From: Deltaproteobacteria bacterium
GTDB lineage: Bacteria > Desulfobacterota > Binatia > UBA9968
DNA length: 8,361 nt
Direction: 5' to 3'
Assembly (NCBI GenBank): GCA_020027655.1
Contig: JAHKKJ010000142.1
Location: forward strand, 1-8,361
The translations under genes were made by a program, and so were the position numbers. The notes below the pieces were generated by a model, which did not search any database, was not told the origin of the DNA, and saw nothing but the letters and a program-made list of their open reading frames with translations. Positions 1 to 6,091 of this stretch are shown here, piece by piece. The stretch's first letter is position 1. Every line of letters starts with the position of its first letter.

Positions 1-238
1 TTGATGAGTTCCAAATCCAGCCCCAGGTGCTCGAAGATCTTGTTTTCTCGGGCGACGACAACAGGGAAGGGAATGAGTCCTCCCACGGAATAGCCGACTC
101 GAACTCGTTCGAGAGTCGCTGTACAAGCGATTGAAGCCGCTCCCAGGGCTACGCCGAGCGCAATAATGAGTCTTGCGAAGACCTTTCTGGCTCTTAACAG
201 ATTTCTAACATCTTTTCCCTCGAACGGCGGGAGTTCAT
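1..238 (-). CDS. ABC-type substrate-binding protein, N-terminal part (cut by window edge; start unresolved)
   Basis: On the minus strand a frame whose codons lie at + positions 3-5, 6-8 and so on encodes a basic stretch (RNLLRARK), a hydrophobic signal segment (VFARLIIALGVALGAASIAC), then RVRVGYSVGGLIPFPVVVA, a short linker, and FEHLGLDLELI, running off the left edge. The RVGY...VARE...F...GLDLELI pattern is the classic N-terminus of NMT1/SsuA/TauA-type periplasmic binding proteins, which feed a substrate to an ABC importer. The cysteine ending the hydrophobic stretch could be a lipoprotein anchor. No ATG lies close in front of this frame. The nearest well-placed ATG (238, preceded by AGAGG seven bases upstream) is in another frame and stops after 14 codons. 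In-frame GTG codons exist at 287 and 299 but lie inside a repeat. The family is fairly sure; start and substrate are not. Confidence 0.65.
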
Positions 239-244
239 GATTGC

Positions 245-347
245 GCCTCTTTGTAAAAGAGGGGTCAGGAAAGATTTCCGCAGTCACGCACGCTTCCACA
301 ATCTGCGAAAAAATCCCCCTTAATCCCCCTTTGCCAAAGGGGGAAAC
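245..347. repeat. Facing pair of hairpin-type intergenic repeats (MITE/REP-like)
   Basis: Two related hairpin units face each other. The left unit begins with CCTCTTT-GTA-AAAGAGG (246-262) followed by GGTCAGGAAAGATTT. The right unit, read on the minus strand, is CCCCCTTT-GGC-AAAGGGGG followed by ATTAAGGGGGATTTTTT (about 309-343). Their inner ends also match: GATTTCCGCAG on the left against CTGCGAAAAAATC on the right. Purine-rich tails following a C/T-A/G hairpin are typical of repeats scattered in intergenic DNA of many deltaproteobacterial and related genomes. The right hairpin could weakly end transcription of the redoxin gene, but its T-run is about 14 bases beyond the stem, so it is not a canonical terminator. 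Confidence 0.6.
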
Positions 348-387
348 TTTTGCTCGCACCACTCCATCGTGACTTGCGACACAGCGT

Positions 388-417
388 CCGACGGGAGAGG
401 ATTGAGGTGAGGGTGAC
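388..417. repeat. Remnant of a CCCTCACC...CTCTCCC-type intergenic repeat
   Basis: The stretch ACGGGAGAGGATTGAGGTGA and the GGGTGA after it resemble one arm of the widespread intergenic repeat built from GGGAGAGG and GAGGTGAGGG blocks. Only one arm is visible and there is no clear partner. The call rests on pattern recognition of the repeat family and is tentative. The rest of the 351-483 gap shows no gene that I can support. Confidence 0.35.
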
Positions 418-483
418 CAAAATTTTTCGGTGCACCAGAGCAAGTTTTTTCGGATTAGAATTGGATTCGGCATCTTTTTGAAT

Positions 484-1200
484 CTATGGCCATCGATTGC
501 GATGTTGCGGCCGCTTCGCCCAGTAGTCTTCGAAGGCCTTGGGACCAGCGCGCTCGTATACCCTACGGTGCGTCGCTTGGTCAGCCTCATGCGGGATGAC
601 TCGCTCGGAATACTGCAAGTGCAACACGCGTCCTTCGGCTGCCGCGCGTTCCGCCGCCAGCAGATCTTCTAGAAACTGTCGGAGCTCGCGGTCGTTCGCT
701 ATGTTGCTGCGAAAGATAAGGCGGCCGTCTTTATGGATAACGAAGAGGGCGTTGGGCCACGTCCCGTAGCTCCGATGAATCTTGCCATCCAGGCTGTCGA
801 CGATAATAGGAAATTGGACATTCTCCAATCGCTGTAGGTCACGCGCATAACTCAGCTTCTGATTCCACGAGCTATGAGACGAATAGTTTTCCGCCGGATG
901 AGACTCTCGGGTGTACAAGAGAAAAAACGAAACGCCAAGGTCGGTGAATTCGTGGTGTAATTGATTGAGCGCCGGAACTTCGAAGGCGCACATGGGGCTG
1001 GTGACGGCACCTGTCATCATGACTACATGGCGCTGACCATGAAAGTCGCTGAGGCGAATTACCGTTCCATCCAGAGTCCGGGCTTCAAAGTCGGGAGCCG
1101 CAACCCCGACCTTCGCCGCCATCGTCTCGCCGGGATTCGTAGCCGTAGGACCGGCGGCGGCAAATTCCTCTAAGTTATAAGCGCGTTCTTCGTCGTTCAT
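484..1200 (-). CDS. Redoxin-domain protein, deiodinase-like thioredoxin fold, single cysteine
   Basis: A 238-residue cytoplasmic-looking protein without a signal peptide. Residues about 31-170 form a thioredoxin-like fold. APDFEARTLDG (35-45) and RLSDFHGQRHVVMMTGAVTS (49-68) give the first strands and redox turn. LNQLHHEFTDLGVSFFLLYT (78-97) with RESHPAEN just after it is the characteristic segment of bacterial deiodinase-like redoxins. A YGTWPNALFVIHKDGRLIFR stretch (about 145-164) supplies the cis-proline region. The redox turn reads S68-P-M-C71, so the first cysteine position of a CxxC motif is serine, and Cys71 is the only cysteine in the protein. A thiol-dependent peroxidase or reductase role is plausible but unproven. 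The C-terminal 40-50 residues are charged (QYSERVIPHEADQATHRRVY) and have no motif I recognise. ATG at 1200 has no clear ribosome-binding site; Met27 is an alternative start just before the fold. The family call is firm, the reaction is not. Confidence 0.8.
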   Translation of the reverse strand: MNDEERAYNLEEFAAAGPTATNPGETMAAKVGVAAPDFEARTLDGTVIRLSDFHGQRHVVMMTGAVTSPMCAFEVPALNQLHHEFTDLGVSFFLLYTRESHPAENYSSHSSWNQKLSYARDLQRLENVQFPIIVDSLDGKIHRSYGTWPNALFVIHKDGRLIFRSNIANDRELRQFLEDLLAAERAAAEGRVLHLQYSERVIPHEADQATHRRVYERAGPKAFEDYWAKRPQHRNRWP

Positions 1201-1290
1201 TCAGTGGCTCGCGTGAAGCGTCTTAATCGATACCGGATTTAATTCCCCGCGGCTTGCTGCGTAATGGCGATCCCAAGTCTTCTTAAGGTC

Positions 1291-1382
1291 TGTCATTCCC
1301 GCATGCTTTTAGCGGTGGTTCGACTGTGCTCACCACAGGCGACCCTCGGACTGGACCCCGATAAGAACATTCGGGGGTGACA
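1291..1382. repeat. Long imperfect inverted repeat (MITE-like) with a second repeat nested inside
   Basis: The outer arms are TGTCATTCCCGCATGCTTTT plus AGCGG (1291-1315) and ACCCCGATAAGAACATTCGG plus GGGTGACA (1355-1382). They pair imperfectly and share exact ends, TGTCA and TGACA. This matches the common intergenic repeat whose arms read CATTCCCGC...GCGGGAATG. The centre (about 1317-1350, TTCGACTGTGCTCACCACAG and onward) resembles a different widespread repeat with TTCGAC and GCTCACCAC blocks, suggesting one repeat landed inside the other. It fills most of the gap between the amidohydrolase and redoxin genes. I see no gene or convincing promoter in 1201-1398. Confidence 0.6.
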
Positions 1383-1398
1383 ACTTTGGGGAAAATTA

Positions 1399-2658
1399 TT
1401 ATAAAGTTCTTTCGATACCCCGCTGCTTGCGGCGGGGTTCTTCATTATCCTCGGCAGTTTTGCCGGCTTCCTGGTCGGCGAGCCTAAAATATTTGATTGC
1501 GTTGCCGACGATCATTTTTCGTTTTTCATCTTCCGGGACACCGGCAAAGTTTTCTTCGATAACCCGCTGTGAGTTTGGCCAGTCCGACTCCAGATGGGGA
1601 AAATCACTGGCCCACATGACTTTATCGATCCCCATTTCTTGACGCGCGATGCGCACTCCGGCAGGGTTGCGATTGAAACCCCAATAACAGTTTTCGCGCG
1701 CGTACTCGCTGGGCATTCGGCGTAGCCGGGGCAGACCCAATACGCGTTCGGCCCAGTATTGTTGTCTCCCGTACTCGTTATCCATCTGGTCCATCCAGTT
1801 GGGGACCCAGCCGATTTGAACTTCCGCGACGTAGATGCTGAGCTTGGGAAACCGGTCGAATACGCCGCCCCAAATCATTTGCACAACTTGGATGCTTCCC
1901 CTGAAGCCGTATTTGTTAAAGCGTTCGATCACGTCCGGCACGTGGTGCTCCGGGTCGGGCTGGCGCGGGTATTTAAACGAGGGTCCGGTGGCCGCTGGTG
2001 TGCCCCGGCCGCGTCGAGGAAAGCCGAATTGCACGTGAATCGTGAGAGCCATGTCAAGATCAATGACTGCGGCCCAGAATTTATCGTCGGCGGTTGTCGG
2101 GTATCTCTGACCAGCCGGAAAAGAATCGATGGCAACGGCTTTGAGTCCCAAGTCGGCGCAATGTTGTAGCTCGCCTGCTGCATCATCGACATTGGTGATG
2201 GGAATGACACCCACGCCAATCAGCCGTTCGGGTGCGTGGGAGCAGTATTCTTCGGCCAGCCAGTCGTTATAAGAACGGATGACCGCCTTGTACGCGTCGT
2301 CATTCCTGATGCCGCGCCAGAAGCCCGGCCCCACGTTGCCGGGAAACAATACCTCCGCATCAACGCCGTCTTTGTCTTGCTCCTGCAGGCGCTGTTCCGG
2401 CGATCCCGTCCCGGGGGAGGTTTCGTAGTTTTGGCCGGGCATCGGATCGAAAGGTCTTCTCTGTTCGTAGGGCAAGCCGCAAGAGATATTGGAAATAAGT
2501 CGCTCCAGCGGTTGGCCTTCTTGAAGGACTGCAAGGGTTCCATCCTCAAGAGTGATGACTTTGGGCGCCCGATCACGATATTTCGCCGGCACCCGCCTGG
2601 CATATCGATCGGGCCGGATCTCCAGATGAGAATCCGCCGAAATGCACCGGTACTTCAT
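1399..2658 (-). CDS. Amidohydrolase-2 family (ACMSD-like) metal-dependent hydrolase or decarboxylase
   Basis: A 419-residue soluble TIM-barrel enzyme of the amidohydrolase-2 family, the group that contains ACMSD and related decarboxylases and hydrolases of aromatic-degradation products. The N-terminal metal site reads SADSHLE, with Asp9, His11 and Glu13. The second His of the usual DxHxH is Glu, as in many members. Other family segments are EQDKDGVDAEVLFPG (93-107), LTIHVQFGF with His208, GGVFDRFPKLSIYVAEVQIG (264-283), and the closing WASDFPHLESDWPNS with Asp352 and His355. The start is well supported: GGAGG lies six bases before ATG 2658. The last residues (PRRKQRGIERTL) are written by a palindromic repeat at the 3' end and are probably not part of the ancestral protein. 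It lies 170 bases downstream of the thiamine-diphosphate enzyme gene on the same strand, so the two may serve one catabolic route. The substrate is unknown. Confidence 0.85.
   Translation of the reverse strand: MKYRCISADSHLEIRPDRYARRVPAKYRDRAPKVITLEDGTLAVLQEGQPLERLISNISCGLPYEQRRPFDPMPGQNYETSPGTGSPEQRLQEQDKDGVDAEVLFPGNVGPGFWRGIRNDDAYKAVIRSYNDWLAEEYCSHAPERLIGVGVIPITNVDDAAGELQHCADLGLKAVAIDSFPAGQRYPTTADDKFWAAVIDLDMALTIHVQFGFPRRGRGTPAATGPSFKYPRQPDPEHHVPDVIERFNKYGFRGSIQVVQMIWGGVFDRFPKLSIYVAEVQIGWVPNWMDQMDNEYGRQQYWAERVLGLPRLRRMPSEYARENCYWGFNRNPAGVRIARQEMGIDKVMWASDFPHLESDWPNSQRVIEENFAGVPEDEKRKMIVGNAIKYFRLADQEAGKTAEDNEEPRRKQRGIERTL
1417..1438. repeat. REP-like hairpin inside the 3' end of the amidohydrolase gene
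   Basis: ACCCCGCTGC and GCGGCGGGGT are almost fully self-complementary (ten pairs including one G-T wobble, with a practical CTTG loop). The flanks TTTCGAT and TCTTCATT also match what I recall of this repeat family in related genomes. Read on the minus strand it encodes the PRRKQRG part of the amidohydrolase tail. No T-run follows it on the minus strand, so a terminator role is unlikely. Confidence 0.6.
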
Positions 2659-2698
2659 TTTTTTCCTCCGTTAAACATTCTCAGCAGCGGATACCGAA

Positions 2699-2769
2699 GT
2701 TCAAAGTTTCGGGTTCAAGGTTCAATGAAAAAATCGTCCACGTTGAACCTTGAACGTTGAACTCTGAAC
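2699..2769. repeat. GTTCAA-type inverted repeat between two co-directional genes
   Basis: A perfect 13-bp stem is formed by GTTCAAGGTTCAA (2713-2725) and TTGAACCTTGAAC (2743-2755) around a 17-base loop. The homology extends outward to GTTCAAAGTTTC (2699-2710) and GTTGAACTCTGAAC (2756-2769), giving 22 of 27 paired positions. The arms consist of short GTTCAAg units repeated head to tail. The element sits between the thiamine-diphosphate enzyme and the amidohydrolase. It could slow or end transcription between them, but it has no T-run after the stem on the minus strand. Confidence 0.65.
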
Positions 2770-2791
2770 GGCGGCCCATTGCCTTGCATCG

Positions 2792-2821
2792 CGAATATCA
2801 TTAAAAACCGGATTTAGTCAA
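2792..2821 (-). promoter_or_regulatory. Possible sigma-70 promoter for the amidohydrolase gene
   Basis: On the minus strand TTGACT (2821-2816) is followed after 18 bases by TATTCG (2797-2792). The -35 box is one base from consensus but the -10 box is poor. If real, the transcript would carry the GTTCAA inverted repeat in a leader of about 125 bases before the GGAGG and ATG at 2658. Confidence 0.3.
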
Positions 2822-2828
2822 AGCAGCG

Positions 2829-4463
2829 TCACACCGGCAATGTGAGTTTTTCGAGTTTCCGCGTCAGCTTCATGTTCTCCGAGTAGTCCACGGGACAGTC
2901 GATGATTGCCACGGTGTCGTCGGCCAGCGCCTGCTTCAGGGTCGGGAGGAGGTCAACCGTTCGCTCCACGCGATAGCCTTTGGCACCGAAGCTTTCGGCG
3001 TACTTGACGAAGTCGGGATTCTTGAAGCCGATGTGGCTGGGCCGGCCGAAGCGACGCAGCTGGTGCCAAGTGATAAGACCGTACTCTGAATCGTTCCAGA
3101 TTAAGATGACACATGGCGTGCCGACTCTGAGCGCGGTTTCGATCTCCTGGGAATTCATCATGAAGCCCGCATCGCCGGTGACTGCCACGACCTTACGGTT
3201 TGGGTGAGCGAGCTTCGCAGCAATCGCCCCAGGCACGGCGATTCCCATAGAAGCAAAGCCGTTTGAAATGATGCAGGTGTTTGACCGTTCAGCTTGGTAC
3301 ATGCGCCCGACCCACATCTTGTGCGCGCCCACGTCCGATATCACGATGTCCTCAGGAGCCAGGGCCTGTCGCAGATCCCAGACGATCTTTTGGGGCTTGA
3401 CGGGAAAACTCTGGTCGTCGGCGTGTTCGGTCATTTCGCGAACAATCGCTTGGCGCAGCGACCTGAGGGAATAACCTTTCTGCGGTCTCGCTTTCCAAGC
3501 AATTGCGCGCAGCGCTTCTCCCAGGTCACCCAGCACCCCCACTTCGACGATATAGTGCTCATCGACCTCGGCCGGGGAGACGTCGATGTGTACAATAGAC
3601 TTACAGCACTCGGGGTTCCACTGTTCAGGATGGTACTCGACCATGTCATAGCCGACGCAGATGACCACATCGGCTTTTTCGAAACCGAAGGAGACCCAGT
3701 CCCTGGCCTTTAGGCCTACGGTGCCCAGCGACAGCTCGTGGGAAAAGGGAATTGCGCCCTTGGCCATGAAGGTGGTGGCAACCGGAATATGTAGCACTTC
3801 GGCGAAAGTGACGAGCGACTCAGAGGCGCCGGCACGGATCACGCCGTTGCCGGCCAGGATGATAGGGCACTTGGCCTGAGAGATGACGCTTGCCGCTTGC
3901 TCGATCTTAAAATTAGGCGGAGCCGAGGTGTAGGGCTTCTGTACTTCAATGGGCCGCTTGCCCACAACTTCCGCCTCGGCGATGTTCTCCGGAAAATCGA
4001 TGAAGCACGCCCCTGGCTTTTCCGTCTGCGCCACCTTGAAGGCCTTGCGCACGATCTCCGTCACTATTTCCGGCTCGCGGATTTGAGTAGCGTACTTGGT
4101 GATCGGCTCGAACATGTTGACCAGATCGAGAATTTGATGACTTTCTTTGTGCATGCGCGTGGTGGCGCCTTGGCCGGCGATGGCGACCACAGGAACGCGG
4201 TCCATATCGGCATCCGCGACGCCGGTGATGAGATTGGTCGCTCCGGGACCGAGGGTGGACAGGCACACACCCGCTTTGCCGGTGAGCCGCCCGTACACGT
4301 CGGCCATGAACGCTGCGCCCTGCTCGTGTCGAGCCGTAATGAATTTGATCGGGCTTTCGAGCAGCGCGTCCATAATATCGACGTTCTCCTCGCCGGGCAC
4401 ACCGAATATATACTCGACACCTTCGTTCTCAAGGCATTTCACAAACAGCTCGGCAGACTTCAT
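2829..4463 (-). CDS. Thiamine-diphosphate enzyme, acetolactate synthase large subunit-like (AlsS type)
   Basis: A 544-residue cytoplasmic enzyme of the acetohydroxyacid synthase/AlsS family, which decarboxylates a 2-keto acid and transfers the bound aldehyde to an acceptor. The three classic domains are present. The N-terminal PYR domain has the catalytic Glu in ARHEQGAAFM (Glu48 if the TTG one codon upstream is counted as residue 1), then GPGATNLITGVADAD and HKESHQ. A central domain spans about 190-340. The C-terminal PP domain has the diphosphate/Mg motif GDAGF (431) through WNDSEYG (457-463). The WNDS form and the closing PVDYSENMKL resemble the catabolic, single-subunit AlsS of bacilli more than the biosynthetic IlvB. 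No small regulatory subunit gene lies next to it. ATG 4463 is preferred over TTG 4466 because AAGGA lies five bases before it. Acceptor and true substrate are uncertain; it could equally serve a degradative pathway. Confidence 0.85.
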   Translation of the reverse strand: MKSAELFVKCLENEGVEYIFGVPGEENVDIMDALLESPIKFITARHEQGAAFMADVYGRLTGKAGVCLSTLGPGATNLITGVADADMDRVPVVAIAGQGATTRMHKESHQILDLVNMFEPITKYATQIREPEIVTEIVRKAFKVAQTEKPGACFIDFPENIAEAEVVGKRPIEVQKPYTSAPPNFKIEQAASVISQAKCPIILAGNGVIRAGASESLVTFAEVLHIPVATTFMAKGAIPFSHELSLGTVGLKARDWVSFGFEKADVVICVGYDMVEYHPEQWNPECCKSIVHIDVSPAEVDEHYIVEVGVLGDLGEALRAIAWKARPQKGYSLRSLRQAIVREMTEHADDQSFPVKPQKIVWDLRQALAPEDIVISDVGAHKMWVGRMYQAERSNTCIISNGFASMGIAVPGAIAAKLAHPNRKVVAVTGDAGFMMNSQEIETALRVGTPCVILIWNDSEYGLITWHQLRRFGRPSHIGFKNPDFVKYAESFGAKGYRVERTVDLLPTLKQALADDTVAIIDCPVDYSENMKLTRKLEKLTLPV

Positions 4464-4494
4464 CAATTTCCTTCGCTCGCGTTTCGTATGGGAG

Positions 4495-4522
4495 AGTATG
4501 CGAATCTATGCGCTTATGTCAA
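4495..4522 (-). promoter_or_regulatory. Sigma-70 type promoter of the acetolactate synthase-like gene
   Basis: On the minus strand a perfect TTGACA (4522-4517) is followed after 16 bases by CATACT (4500-4495), four of six matches to TATAAT. Transcription would start near 4488, giving a short leader of about 25 bases that carries the GAAGGA ribosome-binding site before ATG 4463. Box quality and position make this the best housekeeping-type promoter in the window. Confidence 0.6.
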
Positions 4523-4555
4523 TTTAGCGGCTGATGGTTGGGCCGCCCCTATAAA

Positions 4556-4618
4556 ACCTTCTCTGTGGTGAATTAGAGTTTGGATTGCTCACCGCGGAGG
4601 CGCCGAGTGCGCTGAGGA
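4556..4618. repeat. Degenerate repeat with TCTGTGGTGA / TCACCGCGGA arms
   Basis: TCTGTGGTGA (4562-4571) and TCACCGCGGA (4589-4598) are inverted copies with two mismatches. The outer part GGCGCCGAGTGCGCTGAGGA resembles the widespread repeat made of CACCGCAGAG-GCGC-GAG-GC-GAGGA blocks. It sits between the TctC-like gene and the promoter of the acetolactate synthase-like gene. This is family recognition from pattern only. Confidence 0.4.
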
Positions 4619-4649
4619 GAGAGTATAGACAGAACGCATTTCCCGACGA

Positions 4650-4683
4650 TTACCGGCCCTGTTTACTTTCAACGAGCCGGTAA
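4650..4683. repeat. 8-bp inverted repeat across the stop codon of the TctC-like gene
   Basis: TTACCGGC (4650-4657) and GCCGGTAA (4676-4683) pair perfectly around an 18-base loop that contains the stop codon at 4671-4669. There is no T-run on the minus strand after it, so it is not a canonical intrinsic terminator. It may affect transcript end stability or be chance. Confidence 0.35.
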
Positions 4684-5742
4684 GGCATCGGCGCTGGAAA
4701 GTTTTTGGAAGAAGTCGATGACTTCGCGGTCCCGCGGCATCTCCTTGATCGCCCTCTCCAGCTCCTCCGGCATCAGGGGCGCCGCTTCGTCGCCGGCGAG
4801 CTTTTTGAATTCCTTGTGAAACTCCGGGTCTTTGAAAGTCCTCCGCATCGCTTCTTGCAGAATTTGCACGCGCTCTTTGGGCGTTCCCGGCGGGAGGATA
4901 TTGGGCGAGCCGGTGGCCCGGAATGTGCGCAGCAAGGTCAGCACTTGCCGCTCTTTATCGGTTGCGGCGAAGCTTTCCAGCTCGGGCACCCGGGCGAAGT
5001 GAGACTGCTGGTTTCCTTTGGGGACTTCAATGATCGCATGGAAATCGACGAGCGCCTTTCCTATCCAATCGAAGTTGCGAAGGACGATGGTCTCCGCCAG
5101 GTTCGATCTACCATCCACTTCGCCGCGGATGAAAGCGATATCAAGTTCCTGGGTGCTGTATCCGGTAACAAATTTAGGCTCTTTCAGACCGAGCAGATAA
5201 GCAAACAACCGGCCGGTGAAATAGATGGGATGACCCACTGCCTGGGCGCCGATCCGCAACCCCGGCATCGAGCGGAGCTTTTCCAAATTGTTGGCGCCCA
5301 CCTCCTTGCGCGTCCCAAAAACCCATTGAGCGGCGCCGTCGGGTGAGCCGAGATAAATGGTCTTGTCCAGATCGTACAAAACGCCGGTCTCGCCGAGGAC
5401 GGCGCTCGTTACAAAACCAGGAGTCATCGCGCCGATGGTAAGCCCATCGGGGTGGGATGTCCTGTAAACATGATTGGCGGCTTTTCGACCCCCGCCGCCG
5501 CCCATGAACTCAAGGGCGATGGTGGGATTTCCCGGAATATATTTTCGGAGAAACGGGACTTGCGCCCTCACGCGCAGGTCTCCCGTGCCCCCAGCCTCGC
5601 GCGCCTGAATGATGGTAATCGTCTTGCCCTGATAAAACGGCGCCTGTGAAAAAGCCGGGCTGCCACCCAACACTGCCAACAGCGCCGGCCAAAGCGAAAA
5701 GAGCATGAGGCCGAAAGCGCGCTTGGTTTGAAAATGTCGCAT
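4669..5742 (-). CDS. Tripartite tricarboxylate transporter receptor (TctC/Bug family) periplasmic binding protein
   Basis: A 357-residue exported protein. Residues 1-34 form a signal peptide: a basic start (MRHFQTKR), a hydrophobic core (GLMLFSLWPALLAVLG), and a likely cut after AFSQA. The mature part opens with FYQGKTITIIQAREAGGTGD, then RAQVPFLRKYIPGNPTIAL, MGGGGGRKAANHVYR and HPDGLTIGAMTPG. This is the order and spacing of TctC/Bug receptors, which bind carboxylates in the periplasm and pass them to a TctA/TctB membrane pair. The C-terminal LPPGTPKERVQILQEAMRRT and FKDPEFHKEFKKLAG (about 284-320) are also family-typical. ATG 5742 is supported by AAGGAG six bases upstream. No tctA or tctB gene is visible; such orphan receptors are common in this family. 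The ligand cannot be assigned. It is the first gene of the minus-strand cluster. Confidence 0.85.
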   Translation of the reverse strand: MRHFQTKRAFGLMLFSLWPALLAVLGGSPAFSQAPFYQGKTITIIQAREAGGTGDLRVRAQVPFLRKYIPGNPTIALEFMGGGGGRKAANHVYRTSHPDGLTIGAMTPGFVTSAVLGETGVLYDLDKTIYLGSPDGAAQWVFGTRKEVGANNLEKLRSMPGLRIGAQAVGHPIYFTGRLFAYLLGLKEPKFVTGYSTQELDIAFIRGEVDGRSNLAETIVLRNFDWIGKALVDFHAIIEVPKGNQQSHFARVPELESFAATDKERQVLTLLRTFRATGSPNILPPGTPKERVQILQEAMRRTFKDPEFHKEFKKLAGDEAAPLMPEELERAIKEMPRDREVIDFFQKLSSADALPAR

Positions 5743-5822
5743 AAAAATCTCCTTAGTAGAGACAAGCCTCGGAACTAGCAGGCCGTTGAGGCATTTGATG
5801 CTCGACGATCATCTCCAATACT

Positions 5823-5851
5823 CCCATAGGCGGATTCACAATTAAGGTCAA
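5823..5851 (-). promoter_or_regulatory. Possible sigma-70 promoter of the TctC-like gene
   Basis: On the minus strand TTGACC (5851-5846) and TATGGG (5828-5823) are spaced by 17 bases. The -35 box is good, the -10 box matches only three of six. A transcript from here would have a leader of about 75 bases before ATG 5742. Confidence 0.3.
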
Positions 5852-6003
5852 GAGAGGCTGACGGAGATCGCTTCCTCTTCATCTTGCCGGCCTGCCCACT
5901 GGGAAGCGACTATTTAGAACTCCAATCGTGATGATCAGGATCAAGCGATCACTCTCTACGTCACTGCAAACCTAATTTCACGCGAGCCGATAGCGGTTGT
6001 ATT

Positions 6004-6056
6004 TTGCAATCATTGCAACGGCGCATCCTGCAAACTGCAAGGCGGTTGCCGGTTGC
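6004..6056 (+). promoter_or_regulatory. Candidate activator-binding sites upstream of the kdp sigma-54 promoter
   Basis: TTGCAATCATTGCAA (6004-6018) is a perfect 7-bp inverted repeat around one base. It is followed by TGCAAACTGCA (6029-6039), GCAA-N5-TTGC (6037-6049), and a GGTTGC direct pair (6044-6049 and 6051-6056). The palindrome centre lies about 107 bases before the predicted start of transcription, the usual distance for sites of sigma-54 enhancer-binding proteins. Sequence symmetry and position are seen; the binding role is inferred. Confidence 0.45.
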
Positions 6057-6091
6057 TTGGTAGAAAGCTCTTTGTTTTCGCGGCGCAGAGC

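Larger units (their letters stand above)
5743..6091. other. Divergent control region between the minus-strand cluster and the kdp operon
   Basis: I find no convincing gene here. The part next to the TctC-like gene carries its ribosome-binding site and a possible weak promoter. A 12-base inverted repeat TGATC-AG-GATCA lies at 5932-5943, with a third GATCA copy at 5947-5951. The part nearer kdp is rich in TGCA and GCAA/TTGC elements, described separately. A 60-codon minus-strand frame at 5961-6143 has no family signature and overlaps these control elements, so I treat it as non-coding. Confidence 0.5.

Noticed and set aside
309..345. Intrinsic terminator of the redoxin gene
   Set aside because: The hairpin is good, but the T-run lies about 14 bases past the stem, and the sequence is better explained as a dispersed repeat.
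239..473. Upstream extension of the binding-protein frame to an ATG at 473
   Set aside because: The frame is open, but it runs through two repeat remnants and the extra residues look repeat-derived, with no signal peptide at that start.
1759..2760. Long plus-strand open frames opposite the amidohydrolase gene
   Set aside because: They mirror the codon structure of a clear minus-strand gene with a strong start and family motifs, and their proteins resemble nothing.
3897..4571. 224-codon plus-strand frame opposite the acetolactate synthase-like gene
   Set aside because: It is antisense to highly conserved thiamine-diphosphate enzyme sequence and shows no domain of its own.
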